Source: Lunularia cruciata (taxonomy: Eukaryota; Streptophyta; Marchantiopsida; Lunulariales; Lunulariaceae). Taken from it: DNA of 64,000 bases. Shown here in pieces: positions 37,700-49,466 of this stretch (its first letter is position 1; each line of letters begins with the position of its first letter). The position numbers were made by a program, and so were the translations under genes. The notes under the pieces are model-generated. The model saw only the letters and a program-made list of their open reading frames with translations, did no database searches and was not told the DNA's origin. The stretch lies in contig OX419758.1 in the NCBI GenBank assembly GCA_948567375.1, positions 63,827,965-63,891,964 of the forward strand. The letters are read 5' to 3'.

Positions 37700-38310
37700 A
37701 AAATATTTGACTTAGCTTTTCAGAGCAAAACCCGGAACAACACACAATACTTACTAACATTTCAACTTGGCTTGACTCTAAATCTTGAAATATTAGACTT
37801 AGCTTGTCATAGCGCAACCTGAGTGATACACCATACCTGCTAACATGACTTTAAATCTTCAAATACTAGACTGAGCTTGTCCCACAATGAAACCTGAGTT
37901 ACCCACCATACCCACTAACATGACTTAAAATCTTGAAATATTAGACTTAGCGTATCACATCTCATAACAAAACCTAAGTGACACATTGTACCCATTAACA
38001 TGACTTTAAATCTTGAAAACTTAGATTTAGACTTTCCCCAGTGAAACCTGAACAAACCACTATACCTAGTAACAAAAACTAAGTGACACATTGTACCCAT
38101 TAACATGACTTTGAATCTTGAAAACTTAGATTTAGACTTTCCCAGTGAAACCTGAGCAAACCACTATACCTAGTAACATGACTTTAAATCTTGAATGGTT
38201 AGACATAGTCTGTCACAATAAATTTGAGAGACACACCATGCCCACTAACATGGCTTTGAATCTTGAATAATTATACTTACTCTATGATAGAAAAATTGAG
38301 CCACACACCA
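37700..38310. repeat. 73-bp minisatellite, copy 1
   Basis: About eight degenerate units, each with the core actaacatgactttaaatc, then gacttag and a variable acaccat block. Unit length 73 bp where it can be counted cleanly. Confidence 0.8.
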
Positions 38311-38328
38311 TGCCCTCTAACATGCTGT

Positions 38329-38405
38329 ATCCCCATTCTACCTCCCTTGTATGGTTTGATGGGGTCTTCCATCCTTCTTGTGTTAATGTGGTCGCCTTCT
38401 CTCTC
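38329..38405 (+). mobile_element. LINE 3' tail fragment
   Basis: It reads ccttgtatggtttgatgggg then ttccatcc and gtggtcgcctt, the terminal part of the LINE tail in plus orientation, abutting the right edge of segmental repeat copy 1. Confidence 0.65.
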
Positions 38406-39703
38406 TCTTGTTGAAATGAATCCTTGTTTGTATTGTAAGTATATACTTCATTCATAATTACAGTTGAATGCTAATCACTCATTTCATTTCAGTTTTGGTA
38501 GTCAGGCGACTGGGAAGATTCTTCAAAGCCTATGATCGAAAAGCGATTTTGCATAATACTGTGAACAGAATGACAATGGCCAAAAATGATACTCATTAAT
38601 GTCGAACATTTTGATGGGTAGATAATAAATTATTTTTTTATATACAGGTTTTATTTTCAGAATATGAAAATAATCATACTCGTAAACAGTTATGTAGTAA
38701 AAGTGATATGTGCATGCGAAGATTTTTATATCAACATAAATCTTCCCACACTTTATACATTATATTCTATTTTGAGAAATCTCTATTCTTTCTATATGTC
38801 CGAACTACATATTCATATAAAATTCATCCACCCCATTCTCGTGTGCCAAATGCAAGTCTCGAAAAAACTATTTTATGAAGGATCCACCAATAATAATAAT
38901 ATATTAATGCTTATAAATTTGATTGCTCGACATGATAATGCTAAGAAAACGAAGATACTTTTGGCGTGACGGACGTGTATTAGTTTTCCAATTTTTATAT
39001 AGTCGTTCAAGTCCGAGAGACTCCAAGACGGTCATGCTTCGCCTTATAAATTTGCTTTAAAATGCAAAAATGGAAGAAAAGAAACGTGAAAATTAACAAC
39101 AATATAGAGCACTTATGGCACCATTAGCATGCACATAACGAGGCAACCCGCCTCCTCTCACATTTCTCATGATATCTTCTACGCTTAAGAAAGCTAAATC
39201 CACATGAGGTATAGTGCTTTTCAGTTTCGGAATTTACAGGAGATAGACTGATCCATAAATTTGATGAACGAATCAGGTCTATCTAGGAACGTGCCCTTCA
39301 GATTTTAAGGTTTTGATTGAGTATTTGAATTTCATTGAACGCTAATGCGATGGATGGGACACCCTCTCTTGAAGTGAGAGTTCTTTCTACGAGTCCCGGT
39401 TTGTCACTATCCTCTTATTGTAGATTCTACCCTTGTTTCTCTTGTCGCTTTACACCTCCCATTGTAGATTCTATCACCTTTGTTTCTCTTGTCGGTTTAT
39501 ATTTGGGGAAATTCAAAGATCTATCTATCTATTGGGGTCGTTATCGGGGCCATTTGGACTTTCCTCAACCGGGTAATGCACCATATAGAATTTATCAAGA
39601 TACAATTCCATCCAACTATTAGCAAGAGAAATGTATTGTCTCCAGTTGTGAATCTACCCTTTCGCACAGTTTGCCAACTTAGTCATCTCAATTACTAGAA
39701 TCC
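38406..39703. other. spacer between the 2.1-kb copies
   Basis: AT-rich. Open frames at 38664-38969 and 39335-39622 have no recognisable motif. No element termini identified. Confidence 0.45.
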
Positions 39704-40499
39704 TCGATCAACCAAAATATCCGGTTGAAGTTGATGTGACTTCTCCACTGCGTCACAAATAGACACAAGATATATTTCCCCGTCAAAAGAAACTCAATAG
39801 TTTAGGGTACCCCCGTAACATCCAATCTTATAATTGTATCAAGATTTACGTGAATATTGTAAACGCAATCCAGTGCTTGCCCCACGTCTACAATTGTTTT
39901 TTCACTATGAGTAAGTAAACAAGGCTACTGAAAAGTGAAAGGCATTGAGAGAGATTAGAGTGAGAGGTATTGTAATTACAGTACCTTTTACTGTTATCGC
40001 TCTCAATATCATTAACAACTTTTTCATTTTTTTCTGTAATTACAAAATGAAGATATTGCAAATAAATTTCTCTCAGTTATTTTAATAGTAGTAGCATAGC
40101 AATAACAATGACATAGAGTTTAGTGATTAGTAAAGCTCTGGCCCACAATTTTTCCCATATGTAATGCCAAGACTTTTTATATGTGTATAAAAGTAAATGG
40201 CTTTCTTATGAGTCAGTTCTTCTATTGGAAAATTTACAAATTAATTTAATCAAAGTTTAATGTTTGATTTCACTTGTGTTGCATTTGGGGTTTTATTGAG
40301 GTTTCGTACGGGTTCCGTTAGACATTAATAAATATTTTCCTTCCAATGTGAACTCTCTGAAGTCCTTTACCGAATGTCAGACTCTTTCCTTTCGAAAATA
40401 CGAAGTCTTCTCTCTCCCAAAATCTGGAAGATCTTGGGAGAAGCAAAGAGAAGAGTCGATTCGAAGAATGACTTTTAACCCTTCGTACAACCAGGAAAA

Positions 40500-40735
40500 A
40501 AGGCGACCGCATAGGAAAAATGAAGGATGGGAAGACCCCATCAAGCCGTACAAGGGAAAGACAAAAAATGTAACATGGGGCTAAGCCCCAATAGAGTCTG
40601 TATGAGAAATCTGCCCTACCGCACCTAAGATATCTGAGCTATGCAAGTCGTACGGTCTACACACAACTGGAGCATCCGAAGAAACATCACCTAATGTGAT
40701 TGCTCTCCTATGGATTGCCTAAACTCTAAAACCCT
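40500..40735 (-). mobile_element. LINE 3' tail inside repeat copy 2
   Basis: A well-preserved tail of about 235 bp, from gcgaccgcatagg to ctcctatggattgcc, collinear with 62009-62225. Confidence 0.75.
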
Positions 40736-41209
40736 AAACTCGTACAACCACCAACCTTTGATGATATAGTGTTGACATCCCCTTACTCCCTACAATAACC
40801 ACCTTTCAATATAGTGCTAACACCTCTCTTTACAACGACATCTCACATATACATTTTCATACCTGAACTTATCTTTAAAAGGTGACTGCAATCTATTATT
40901 CACCGTGAACAAGGTGAATAGTTTCACGCAATATGGCTATTTTCATGAACAAGATTAATACTTCCATTTCAAATCTCATTCTCGTTTCAAATAGTTCTAG
41001 AACTAACTTCCAGGTTTCAATTATAATATTTTCAGTTGATAAAATCTAACTTCTGTTACATTCTCGTTTCAAATACTTTTAGCTAATAAAATCTAACTTT
41101 GATGTGTTACATTCTCATTTGAAATACTTTTAGTTGATAAAATCTAACTTTGCTAATATGAATACAATTAGAGTTAATATCAATAATTCAATTCTCACTT
41201 GAGCATTTC

Positions 41210-41828
41210 AATTGAGCTTGATTTTAAATATTTGACTTAATCTTTCAAAGCAAAACCCAAAACCCCGAACAACACACAATACACACTAACATTTCAACTT
41301 TGCTTGACTCTAAATCTTGAAATAATTAGACTTAGCTTGTCACAACGTAACCTGAGTGATACACCATACCCGCTAACATGACTTTAAATCTTCAAATATT
41401 AGGCTTAGCTTGCACACAATGAAATCTGAGTTACCCATCATACCCACTAACATGATCTTAAATCTTCAAGTATAAGACTTAGCCCATCACATGTCATAAC
41501 AAAACCTAAGTGACACATTGTACAGACTAACATGACTTTAAATCTCGAAAACTTAGATTTAGACTGTCACGGTGAGACCGGAGCAAACCACCATACCCAC
41601 TAACATGATTTAAATCTTGAAAATATTAGACTTAACCTGTCACAACAAAAGTTGAGAGATACGCCATGCACACTAACATGACTTTAAATCTTGAAATATT
41701 AGACTTAGTCTGTCACAACAAAACTTGAGAGACACACCATGCCCACTAACATGACTTTAAATCTTGAAATATTAGACTTACTCTATGATAGAAAAGTTGA
41801 GCAACACACTATGCTCACTAATATGCAA
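41210..41828. repeat. 73-bp minisatellite, copy 2
   Basis: Consecutive unit starts at 41671 and 41744 give a 73-bp period. Units are diverged from one another, so the array is old. Confidence 0.8.
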
Positions 41829-42739
41829 AATTTAGAAATCAAAAACACTAGCGCCACAAAATGCACACATGTAAATACAACAAAAGATCTATCCTGATAT
41901 CTTTTTTCCCCCAAAAAAAATTCATTAAAGATAACGCAAGTCAAACTTTTTCCAAATGATTTTTTTCCAAATGAATAATCTTATGAACATTTATTATCAG
42001 GAGTTTAAAACCCCAACCAGTCTTTTCGGAAGACCCAATCCCTTCAACCACAAAGCCTTCTCAATCTCTCTTTGGCTTCTCTACAATTTCATTCGCTAAA
42101 CTTAAGTAGAGTCTCTAAAGTGAACTCTACATCTTTCTTGTGTAGTTTCTTCCTATGACCCAATCCCTTCAAAAACCCAAACAAAAATCACTCTTAAAAT
42201 CTCCTCTACTTCTCCACAGTTTTTCTCTAAACTGAACTAGAGTCTCTAAAAGCAACTTATATTATAGGAGATTCTTTTCTATTCTCTCTTAGTTTCCTCC
42301 ACATACCCAATCCATGCATTTTTTCATGGGCCCCGATCCTTCCAAAAATATAACTTTTGATTCTCTTGGTTGTCTTTTCTACAATTTCACAAACTAATTC
42401 TGTCAGAACCCTTGAACACTTTGGTTCTCTTGGCTTCTCAACAATTTCATGATCTAATCTTTTCATGATCCTTTGTAGTTTCTCTCTTGTTGTCTTCTCT
42501 CTCTAGTGTAGGTTTTGTTTGTCTCTTTGGCTTCTTGAAAATTTCATGCACTAATTCTTCCATGACACTATGTAGTTTCTTTCCCAACTCAACTCAACTC
42601 TCTAATCCCAATTTCAGAAACTAATTCTTTCATAATGCTTGTAATTTCTTTTGCAATTCAACTCAACTCTTAAATTCCAATTTCTTTGTAGGTTGTTTCT
42701 TGCATGACTCTTTTATTGTTTGGTTTTCATTGGGGTTCA
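41829..42739. other. pyrimidine-rich spacer
   Basis: Tct- and caactcaactc-rich sequence with loosely repeated phrases (ttggcttctctacaatttca) at 42080, 42370 and 42430. No gene recognised. Confidence 0.45.
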
Positions 42740-43388
42740 ACTCTTAAAGGTATAACATGCTTGACCTAGATCTCTAGCCCTAATGGCATTGTTGATGGCA
42801 CATTTGATGGTGCAAGTGACAATAGGTCCCACAATGTAATCAATAGTCCTAATACAAAATATGGTCGCCACTAAGTAGTGTTTGAGCAACTACTAATAAT
42901 ATACTTTGACTGCCAAGAATATCACTTATCCAAAATTTGAGGAAAACTAGTTTTAGCCTAGCAAACTTTGTGATAATTGTTTTGTGTATATACATTGCTA
43001 CACAACACACGTCACTATCAACTCATACACTATAGAAACACAACTCATAAAAAAGTCATGCATAAACTCTAAAGTACCACAATCTCTCCCTTAGTTGGTG
43101 GTTAGGTCCTTCTTACTCCATATAACCATCTACTCCAAGTATGTGATATGTTTTATGGTGGGCAAAGATCAAGAGTATGGGTGCTATTGAGCTCCATTTG
43201 TTAGTAGTATGTCTATAATCTATATCACATAAAGAGTGAACTAGCTATAGGTCAAGTACATTGAGGACATATCTATTGTCCTTGAGAAACCACCATGAGA
43301 GGACTCAAACATGCCATATGTCATCTTCTTGAACAACTATCACACACCAACATAATAGCAACTCCACCAAAAGAGCCACATAACATAG
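42740..43388 (-). mobile_element. element D 3' end, left arm of palindrome
   Basis: Read on the minus strand this repeats the end of element D. It has the PHD-like module (43258-43390, with MLCG, LVCDSC, HMAC and CPQC), a 3' untranslated part, a purine tract, the start of the LTR (tgtggtactttagag near 43080) and LTR sequence down to 42740. It keeps cysteines that the D copy at 60584 has lost. Confidence 0.78.
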
Positions 43389-43704
43389 ACTTTTGGTGTA
43401 TTTTATATGGCTCTTCTAGTAAATGTGCTACTCTATGAGTATGTGATAGTTGTTTGAGAGGATAGCATATGGCACTCCTTATGTGGTATGAATTGCAAAC
43501 AAGAAACTAACAATAGGTCTCAATAGCACCCAATCTCCTGATCTTTTCCCACCATAAGGCATATCACATAGTTAGAGTAGATGGCTATATAGAGTTGGAA
43601 GGACCTAATAGACACTAGGGAGGTGATTGTGGCACTTTAGAGTTCATGTGTGACTTTTTTTTTTATGAATTGTGCTTTTATAGGGTATGATGTTGATAGC
43701 AATG
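43389..43704 (+). mobile_element. element D 3' end, right arm of palindrome
   Basis: It is the mirror of the left arm, in plus orientation: PHD-like text with VCDSC, untranslated region, purine tract (actagggaggtga), then the LTR start TGTGGCACTTTAG near 43606. A solo LTR at 43705 interrupts it, and it resumes at 44435. Confidence 0.75.
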
Positions 43705-44434
43705 TGTAATACCACAAGCTAGCCATATGATCTAGATGTGAAATTTGGTTTGGTAACATCTAGAATGATGTTATACATGATGGTCAAAACTGATCAGATA
43801 GAAATATCACCAAAAGAGTACTTCTACTAATAGAGCAGAAATCAAAATAGACTTGAGAACCTTAGAACCAATAGCTAAACATATGATTTAAAGGTGAGAA
43901 TTGGTTTGGTAACATCTGGAAGGATGTTACACATGATTTACTAAACAGATCAGAAAGAAGTATCACCAAAAGGGGACTTCTACTAATAGAGTAGGGATCG
44001 AAATATGCCTGAAATCTTTGAAGGCAATTTTGGAGGCCTAAACGGATGAATTAAGCCTCGAAAATGTGCAAAAGCTCATTGATAAAGGAGAGATTGGACT
44101 TCCCTCCTCTTGGTTTGTCTCTTCAAGAGCTTTCCAATGGTACCTTACGTGATTCTGAGACTCCTATAGGAAGATTCCCTAAAAGATTCCCTTTGGTCAA
44201 AGCTTGTTTGACCAACCAGATAGGACCTAGACCGACATGTCACCCATCCAAGTAAGTAATCCAAGGGTGGAGCTTGATGACATGTCACCTATCTGTGTGC
44301 CTAATCCTATGATGGAGCTTCCTTGGAGTAGATCCTCTTTGTCTATATAATAAAGAGAAGGTGCTCCTTTGGGGCACCGAATGTTGAGTGTGTAATCTGT
44401 GTTTTCTCTCTTCTCTTGTCCTCGGAGTATTACA
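43705..44434 (+). repeat. solo LTR, B/C family, in D LTR fragment
   Basis: 730 bp, TGTAATACCACAAGC to GAGTATTACA, with perfect CAATG duplications (43700-43704, 44435-44439). Plus orientation. Confidence 0.92.
44344..44354 (+). promoter_or_regulatory. TATA-like element of the B/C LTR family
   Basis: Tatataataaa is kept in nearly every copy of this LTR, about 80 bp from its end, and is followed by a conserved gagaaggtgctcct block. It is the likely core promoter of the family; no start site can be read directly. Confidence 0.5.
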
Positions 44435-44865
44435 CAATGTATGTTGGGTAGTGATGTATCTAAACATGACATTGTAGCACCAAAGCTAGTTTGCTAGAGT
44501 GTTGGTGGGTTAGTTTGTGCAATCATAACTATACTAGTAGTTGCTTAAAGACTACTTAATAGCATCCAGATTTCATGTTTGAGCTATTGATCATATCATT
44601 AGAGCTACCATTTGCACCATCAGGTGGATCATTTTCATTATCAATTGTTAGAGTAAGTTTGGCTTGATTGTGTTATCAAAGCATGTTGTTGGCAATTTAT
44701 TGAGTTGAGAGTTGAGTTATGATCCAAGTTGAGTTTGTGACAATCTAATTGTTGTGCCATTTTTTAGTTCATGTGTGACTCTCATATAAGTTGTGCTTCT
44801 ATAGTCTATGATATTAATAGGAATGTATGTTGGGTAGTTTTATATACTCATGACATCTAGTGCAT
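44435..44865 (+). repeat. element D LTR fragment, continued
   Basis: It resumes the D LTR after the solo LTR. The middle section differs from that at 61007-61452, and the leading 110-bp module (tgtgccattttttagttcatg...) recurs at 44750-44860, the same module-middle-module layout as at 60895-61563. Confidence 0.6.
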
Positions 44866-46532
44866 ATGTATGATTCCTCTATTTTGAATGTGTGTCAAAG
44901 CTCTTGTAGTTTCTATGTTGCATAGTTCCAAAGGCACCCGCAAAGGCTAGGATTCCCAATAAAAATTTCTTTATCCATCAACTTGAATTCAGTAGAAATG
45001 GGAATCTATCCTGTGATGTCATTGAAACTCACATTGAAATATACTAACATAGTAAGCTGCACATAAGGAAGGGAATTACTCCAAATAAGTTATTCTTGGA
45101 TACATCAAAGGACTCCACCACCAATAATTTGGACATGTGAGAAGGTATGGAACCATTAAGGAGATCATACTCCATGAAGATTACCCAAGTCCTTAGGTAT
45201 AGTGCTTGTAAAATTGTTATTGTGTACGTTGAAGGAAATCTCAATGGATGAAATGTATGTTAGGAAAAGCTTTTGACCTTTTCTTGAGACCATTATCTCC
45301 TTATCAAGTGCATCCCCTCCACCATTGGAGTTTCTATCAATCACATGCATAAAACTATGCATATTTGATGTTTGCAAGAAGAATTCCATAGAATTTGTTG
45401 TCTGAAAGGTATAACACCTAGGGAGAGGTTGATAATAAAAACCAATAGGGAAATGAGTTGGTTAAGTTATTTTGAATGCACAATAAGAACTTGTATCAAG
45501 CTGACTATGTTACTAAAATTTGTTTTTAAGGAATTAAGGAAGAAGTAGCTCAAGTCTAGCATTAATAAGCTTTTTTAGTTACTCAATGAAGCAATTATTG
45601 GCTAGAGTAATTGTCATCAATGAATGTACTCAATGTTTGAGGGTGATTGGAATTGCACCAATGAAGTTGTTGCTATCAAGTTTGGATTGCTCTAGCAATG
45701 AAAGGTTTGCAATATTGGATGGTATGATTTCTTCCAATTCATAATGAGAAATATCCAAAACTTGCAAAGTACATAAAATGGACCCCCAATCTTGAGGAAT
45801 AGCTCTTGATAGTTGGTTCGGGAAAGGCACAAAACCATGAGATTCCCTAAATCAAGTTGAATAGTATGCCACCAAAAAGTCAATTCTACTCAAGATGTAG
45901 ATCTACCATAGACAAACAATTCTCCCAAGTAGATTCTATCCTTCTAGTCAAGTTATTGAAGACCACAAGTTTTTGCAACTTTGAATAGTTTCCCAATATG
46001 TAAGAATGTTGCATATCAATGCACTACCATACAAGAAAAGGTCTTCTAATTCACCCAAACAAACAATTCTCCCAACTTAGCTTGTATGTGCTATGCTAAT
46101 TTGTTAGTGGAGAGGTAACGGGTTTGCAACTTTGCATAATTCTACAAGGATGAGGAATGTTGCTTACCAATGCATTCTCATATGTGGAAAGGTATGTGGG
46201 ATACTAAAAATTTTGTGGAGAAGTTGAGGATTTGCAACTTTGAATAATTCCTCAAGGATGCATGAATGTTGCATGTCAATGCATTCCCACATAAAGCAAG
46301 GAATTCCAATAGCCCCAATTCTCCCAACTTAGCTAGTATGTGGTTGCCAATTTTTTTGTGGAGAGGTCAAGGATCATGATTTCCAAAAAATGCAAGAATG
46401 TTGCCTATCAATGATTGCCATACAAAGGAAGGTATTACAACTTGCCTAATTCTTCCAACTCAATTGGTATGTGCTTGTCAATTTGTCTATGGAGAGTTTG
46501 AGGCTTTGCAACTTTTAAAATTTCCCAAGGAT

Positions 46533-47269
46533 TGTAATACTTCAACAACAAAAAGACCCCAAGAGAAACACAAGAGAGAATACACAAAGCTTCACACTCA
46601 ATACTCCGATGCCTCAAAGGAGCATCTTGTCTTTGTTATAGCAAAGATGATCCCTTCAAAAGAAGCTTTATCCTTGGATTAGATACATGGATTGGTGACA
46701 TGTAAACAAGCTCTACCCTTAGATTAGATGCATGGATGGGTGACATGTTGGTCCGTATCCTATCTGGTTGGTCAAATAGGTCTGATTGGAGGAAATCTTA
46801 AGGAAATTTTCCTATATGGAGCTTAAAATTGCTTGGGTGAGGTACCACTGGAAAGTTGACAATGAGACGAATAATGGGGGAAGAAGGTTGGCTTTTTTCC
46901 CCAATGGGAGAAGAATGTCTCCATTTCAAGGCCTAATTCATCCCTTTAGGCCTCCAAACTCAGCACTGAAGTTTTCAAGGTCTTTTCAACTCCTACCCTA
47001 TTATTGGAAGTACTCTTTTGGTGACACTTCTATCTGATTTACTTAGTACGTCATATATGGTATTCTTCTAGATGTTACTAAGCACATTTCTTCCTCTAGA
47101 TAACATCTTAGGTGCTACAAGGCAGATTTCTCATATAGATTCTATTGGGGTTTAGCCCCATTTTACCTTTTTTGTCTATCCCTTGTATGGCTAGATGGGG
47201 TCTTCCCATCCTTCATGTTTCTACATGATAATTCTTTCCTCTAGATAATGTCTTGCTATTTGTATTACA
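46533..47269 (-). repeat. solo LTR, B/C family, in the LRR pseudogene
   Basis: 737 bp including a nested LINE tail; TGTAATACTTC to TTGTATTACA, with perfect AGGAT duplications on both sides. Minus orientation. LRR sequence is continuous across it. Confidence 0.9.
47101..47245 (+). mobile_element. LINE 3' tail with target duplication
   Basis: A LINE tail (ggcagatttctc ... ttcatgtttctacatga) is inserted in the solo LTR. The sequence ttcctctagataa occurs on both sides (near 47090 and 47236), a duplication of roughly 13-16 bp as expected for target-primed reverse transcription. Confidence 0.75.
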
Positions 47270-48400
47270 AGGATGGAGGAATATTAATTGTCAATGAATT
47301 CTCATTTATGTGAAAAGTTTGCAATTGCCTCAATTCTCCCAACTTAGTTGGTATGTGTCTTACCAATTAGTTCATGGAGACATCAAGGGTTTGAAAATTT
47401 GCACAATTTTCCAAGGATGTAGGAATGTTGGATGTTGCAAGTCAATGCACTATGATACATGGAAATGTATTCCAATTCCCTAATTGTTCCAACTTAGTTG
47501 GTACATGGCTTGCCAATTTGTTTGTGGAGAGGTCAAGGTTTTGCAACTTTGAATAGTTTCCCATGGATGCAAGAATGGTGCTTGTCAATGCATTCCTAAA
47601 TAGGAAAAGAAATTCCAACTCCTCCACTTCTCCTAACTTAACTAGTATCTGGCTTGCCATGTTTTTAGTGGAGAGATCAAGGCTTTGCAACTTCGTGCAA
47701 TTCCCAAGGATATAAGAATGTTGCTTGTCAATGCACTCCCAAACAAGAAAAGGTATTCCAACTCCTTCACTTCTCTCAACTCAATTGGTATGATGCTTGC
47801 CATTTTGTTTGTCCAAAGGTCAAGGCTTTACAATTTTGCACATTTTCCCAAGGATGCAAGAATTTTGCTTGTTAATGCATTGCCATATAGGGAAAGATAT
47901 TCCAACTCCAATTCTCCCAAGTCAAATTATATGTTTTGTTTGTGGAGAATTCAAGGGTTTACAACTTTGCATAATCCCCAAAAGATACATAAATATTGCA
48001 TGTCAATGCATTCCCATATAGGGAAAGGTATTCCAACTTGCACAATTCAACTCAACTCAACTCAACTCAATTGGTATGTAGTATGCTAACTTCTTCATGG
48101 ATAGGTTGAGGCTTTGCAACTTTGCACATGTCCACAAAGATGGTAGAATGTTGTATATGAAAGGTATTCCAACTTGCACAATCTTTCAAACTTAATTGGT
48201 ATGTGGTCTGCCAATCTTTTTGTGGTGAGGTTGAGGACTTGCAACTTGAACAATATCCCCAAGATGTAGGAATGTTGCATATCAAAGCATTCTCATTCAA
48301 GTAAAGAGTTTGCAACTACACAAATTCTCCCAACTTAGATGATATGCTTCCCATCAACTTGTTGTAGGAAAATTCTCTATCACATAAATTGGAGCAATAC

Positions 48401-49016
48401 CACATTGAGATAAGAATAGTAAATGTAAAAAGAGAATGCCCAAATCAAGATAGATTATGTGTAATCTAGAACAATATGCTAAATCCAATATTTTTGTGTG
48501 TAAGTCTATTTTAGGACAAGACCAAATTTAGCAACTTACTAAATTCATATGACCTATTGGTATTTTTCTTGTCAAGAGTTTCACATTAAGATCAAGTTCC
48601 TCTATCATAGTTGAGTTTATTAAAGAATTGGGAATTTAACTTGAAGTTTAGTTGTTGAAGAGAGGTAATATTGCACAATAAAGAGTGATAAATTTCACAA
48701 TGAGCTCCATGTTTAGTGAAAAGCCCTTCAAGATTAGATTAAGCAACAACTAAGCAACGATTCTATCAACTTTGCTTCAAATGCACCACAATAGTTATCT
48801 TGTAAGACAAAGATTACGAGCTTGGATATACCTCTAGAAACTACTCTTGTGTACTTTGTACCTTTAGTGTCAATTGCCACACTAGCCAATATGGATGCCA
48901 CTCCTTCAAGGTACTGAGAACTCTTCCAACCATCCACCAATTGCAACAATCCTTCTAGTCCTCCATGCATTTCTAATCTGCCTTGATTACCTTTGACCAC
49001 CATTAAATGTTGCAAG
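48401..49016. other. region upstream of the LRR pseudogene
   Basis: A 93-codon minus-strand frame at 48734-49015 (GLLQLVDGWKSSQYLEGVAS and following) looks coding but is not recognised. It might be a remnant of the receptor gene's 5' part or a repeat-protein fragment. Nothing else seen. Confidence 0.35.
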
Positions 49017-49466
49017 TGTCACACCATTTGTAGCGTTGCACCTAGATTGCTTGGACTCTGGAGTAGTAGTGTTGATAGTCAAGAGTATTTTGGTAGTTTC
49101 TCATAGACTTCTTGTTGATGGACAGATTTTGTGTTCGGGATACTGACTACATAGTGGAGCCCACCATCACTTGCACCGTTTGGACCGTCAAGTGTGCCGT
49201 CAACAGAACCATTAGGGTTTGAGACCTAGCTCGAGTCTAGGGAGTATAGTTTCAAAGTGTAGCTCCAAAGAACTCACTTCTCTAATGTTGAACCTCCAAG
49301 TTCTTGGCTATGGTGGATAGAGGCCTGCAAGCTTCCACCTGGATTCTCTTAGCTAGAGTGGATGTGACTTGATTGTAATTAATGCCCAATTGTTGCCATA
49401 TTATTGAGTGACATCAAGTATTAATATGATTGAGAGTGATCAAGTTGTGTAAATGAATTGATTACA
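49017..49466 (+). repeat. 5' LTR block of element D, partial
   Basis: TGTCACACCATTTG to GATTACA, collinear with 61007-61452 over its length. The 110-bp module that flanks this block at the 3' end of D is absent here. The following tcagagaag could be a degraded primer site, but this is weak. Confidence 0.7.

Larger units (their letters stand above)
36233..38328. repeat. 2.1-kb segmental repeat, copy 1
   Basis: It aligns from end to end with 39704-41828: start near ttgaagttgatgtgacttct, a LINE tail in the middle, then a 73-bp minisatellite. No coding frame. The two copies lie in the same orientation, about 1.4 kb apart. Confidence 0.85.
39704..41828. repeat. 2.1-kb segmental repeat, copy 2
   Basis: Partner of 36233-38328. 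Its LINE tail (40500-40735) is longer and closer to the family sequence than the one in copy 1. The minisatellite runs from about 41210 to the end. Confidence 0.85.
44905..48400 (-). pseudogene. LRR receptor-like gene, broken
   Basis: Minus-strand leucine-rich repeats fill this stretch, with many stops and frameshifts. Examples are LQNLDLSTNKLASHVPTKL (near 47520), LQVLDISHYELEEIIPSN (45630-45830) and FNVHNNNFTSTIPKDLGNL (45165-45389). The end near 44930-45000 carries the cap typical of plant LRR receptors: FNVSFNDITG, IPISTEFKLM and FIGNPSLCG. No transmembrane or kinase domain follows, because D-derived sequence starts at 44865. The LRRs come in tandem units of about 144 bp (two LRRs). A solo LTR splits it at 46533-47269. 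Confidence 0.82.

Noticed and set aside
37700-38310. Regularly spaced repeats resembling a CRISPR array
   Set aside because: Units are adjacent 73-bp tandem repeats without unique spacers, in a eukaryotic context with retrotransposons; a minisatellite explains them.
40500-40735. Unknown SINE or MITE family (about 220 bp, dispersed)
   Set aside because: The same sequence is continuous with a LINE reverse transcriptase frame at 62089-64000, so the copies are truncated LINE tails.
40725-40742. Telomere-like aaaccctaaac
   Set aside because: A single occurrence without an array; too short to be an interstitial telomere.
42960-43640. Fold-back (inverted-repeat) DNA transposon
   Set aside because: Both arms match the 3' end of element D in content and order, so it is a palindrome of retroelement ends.
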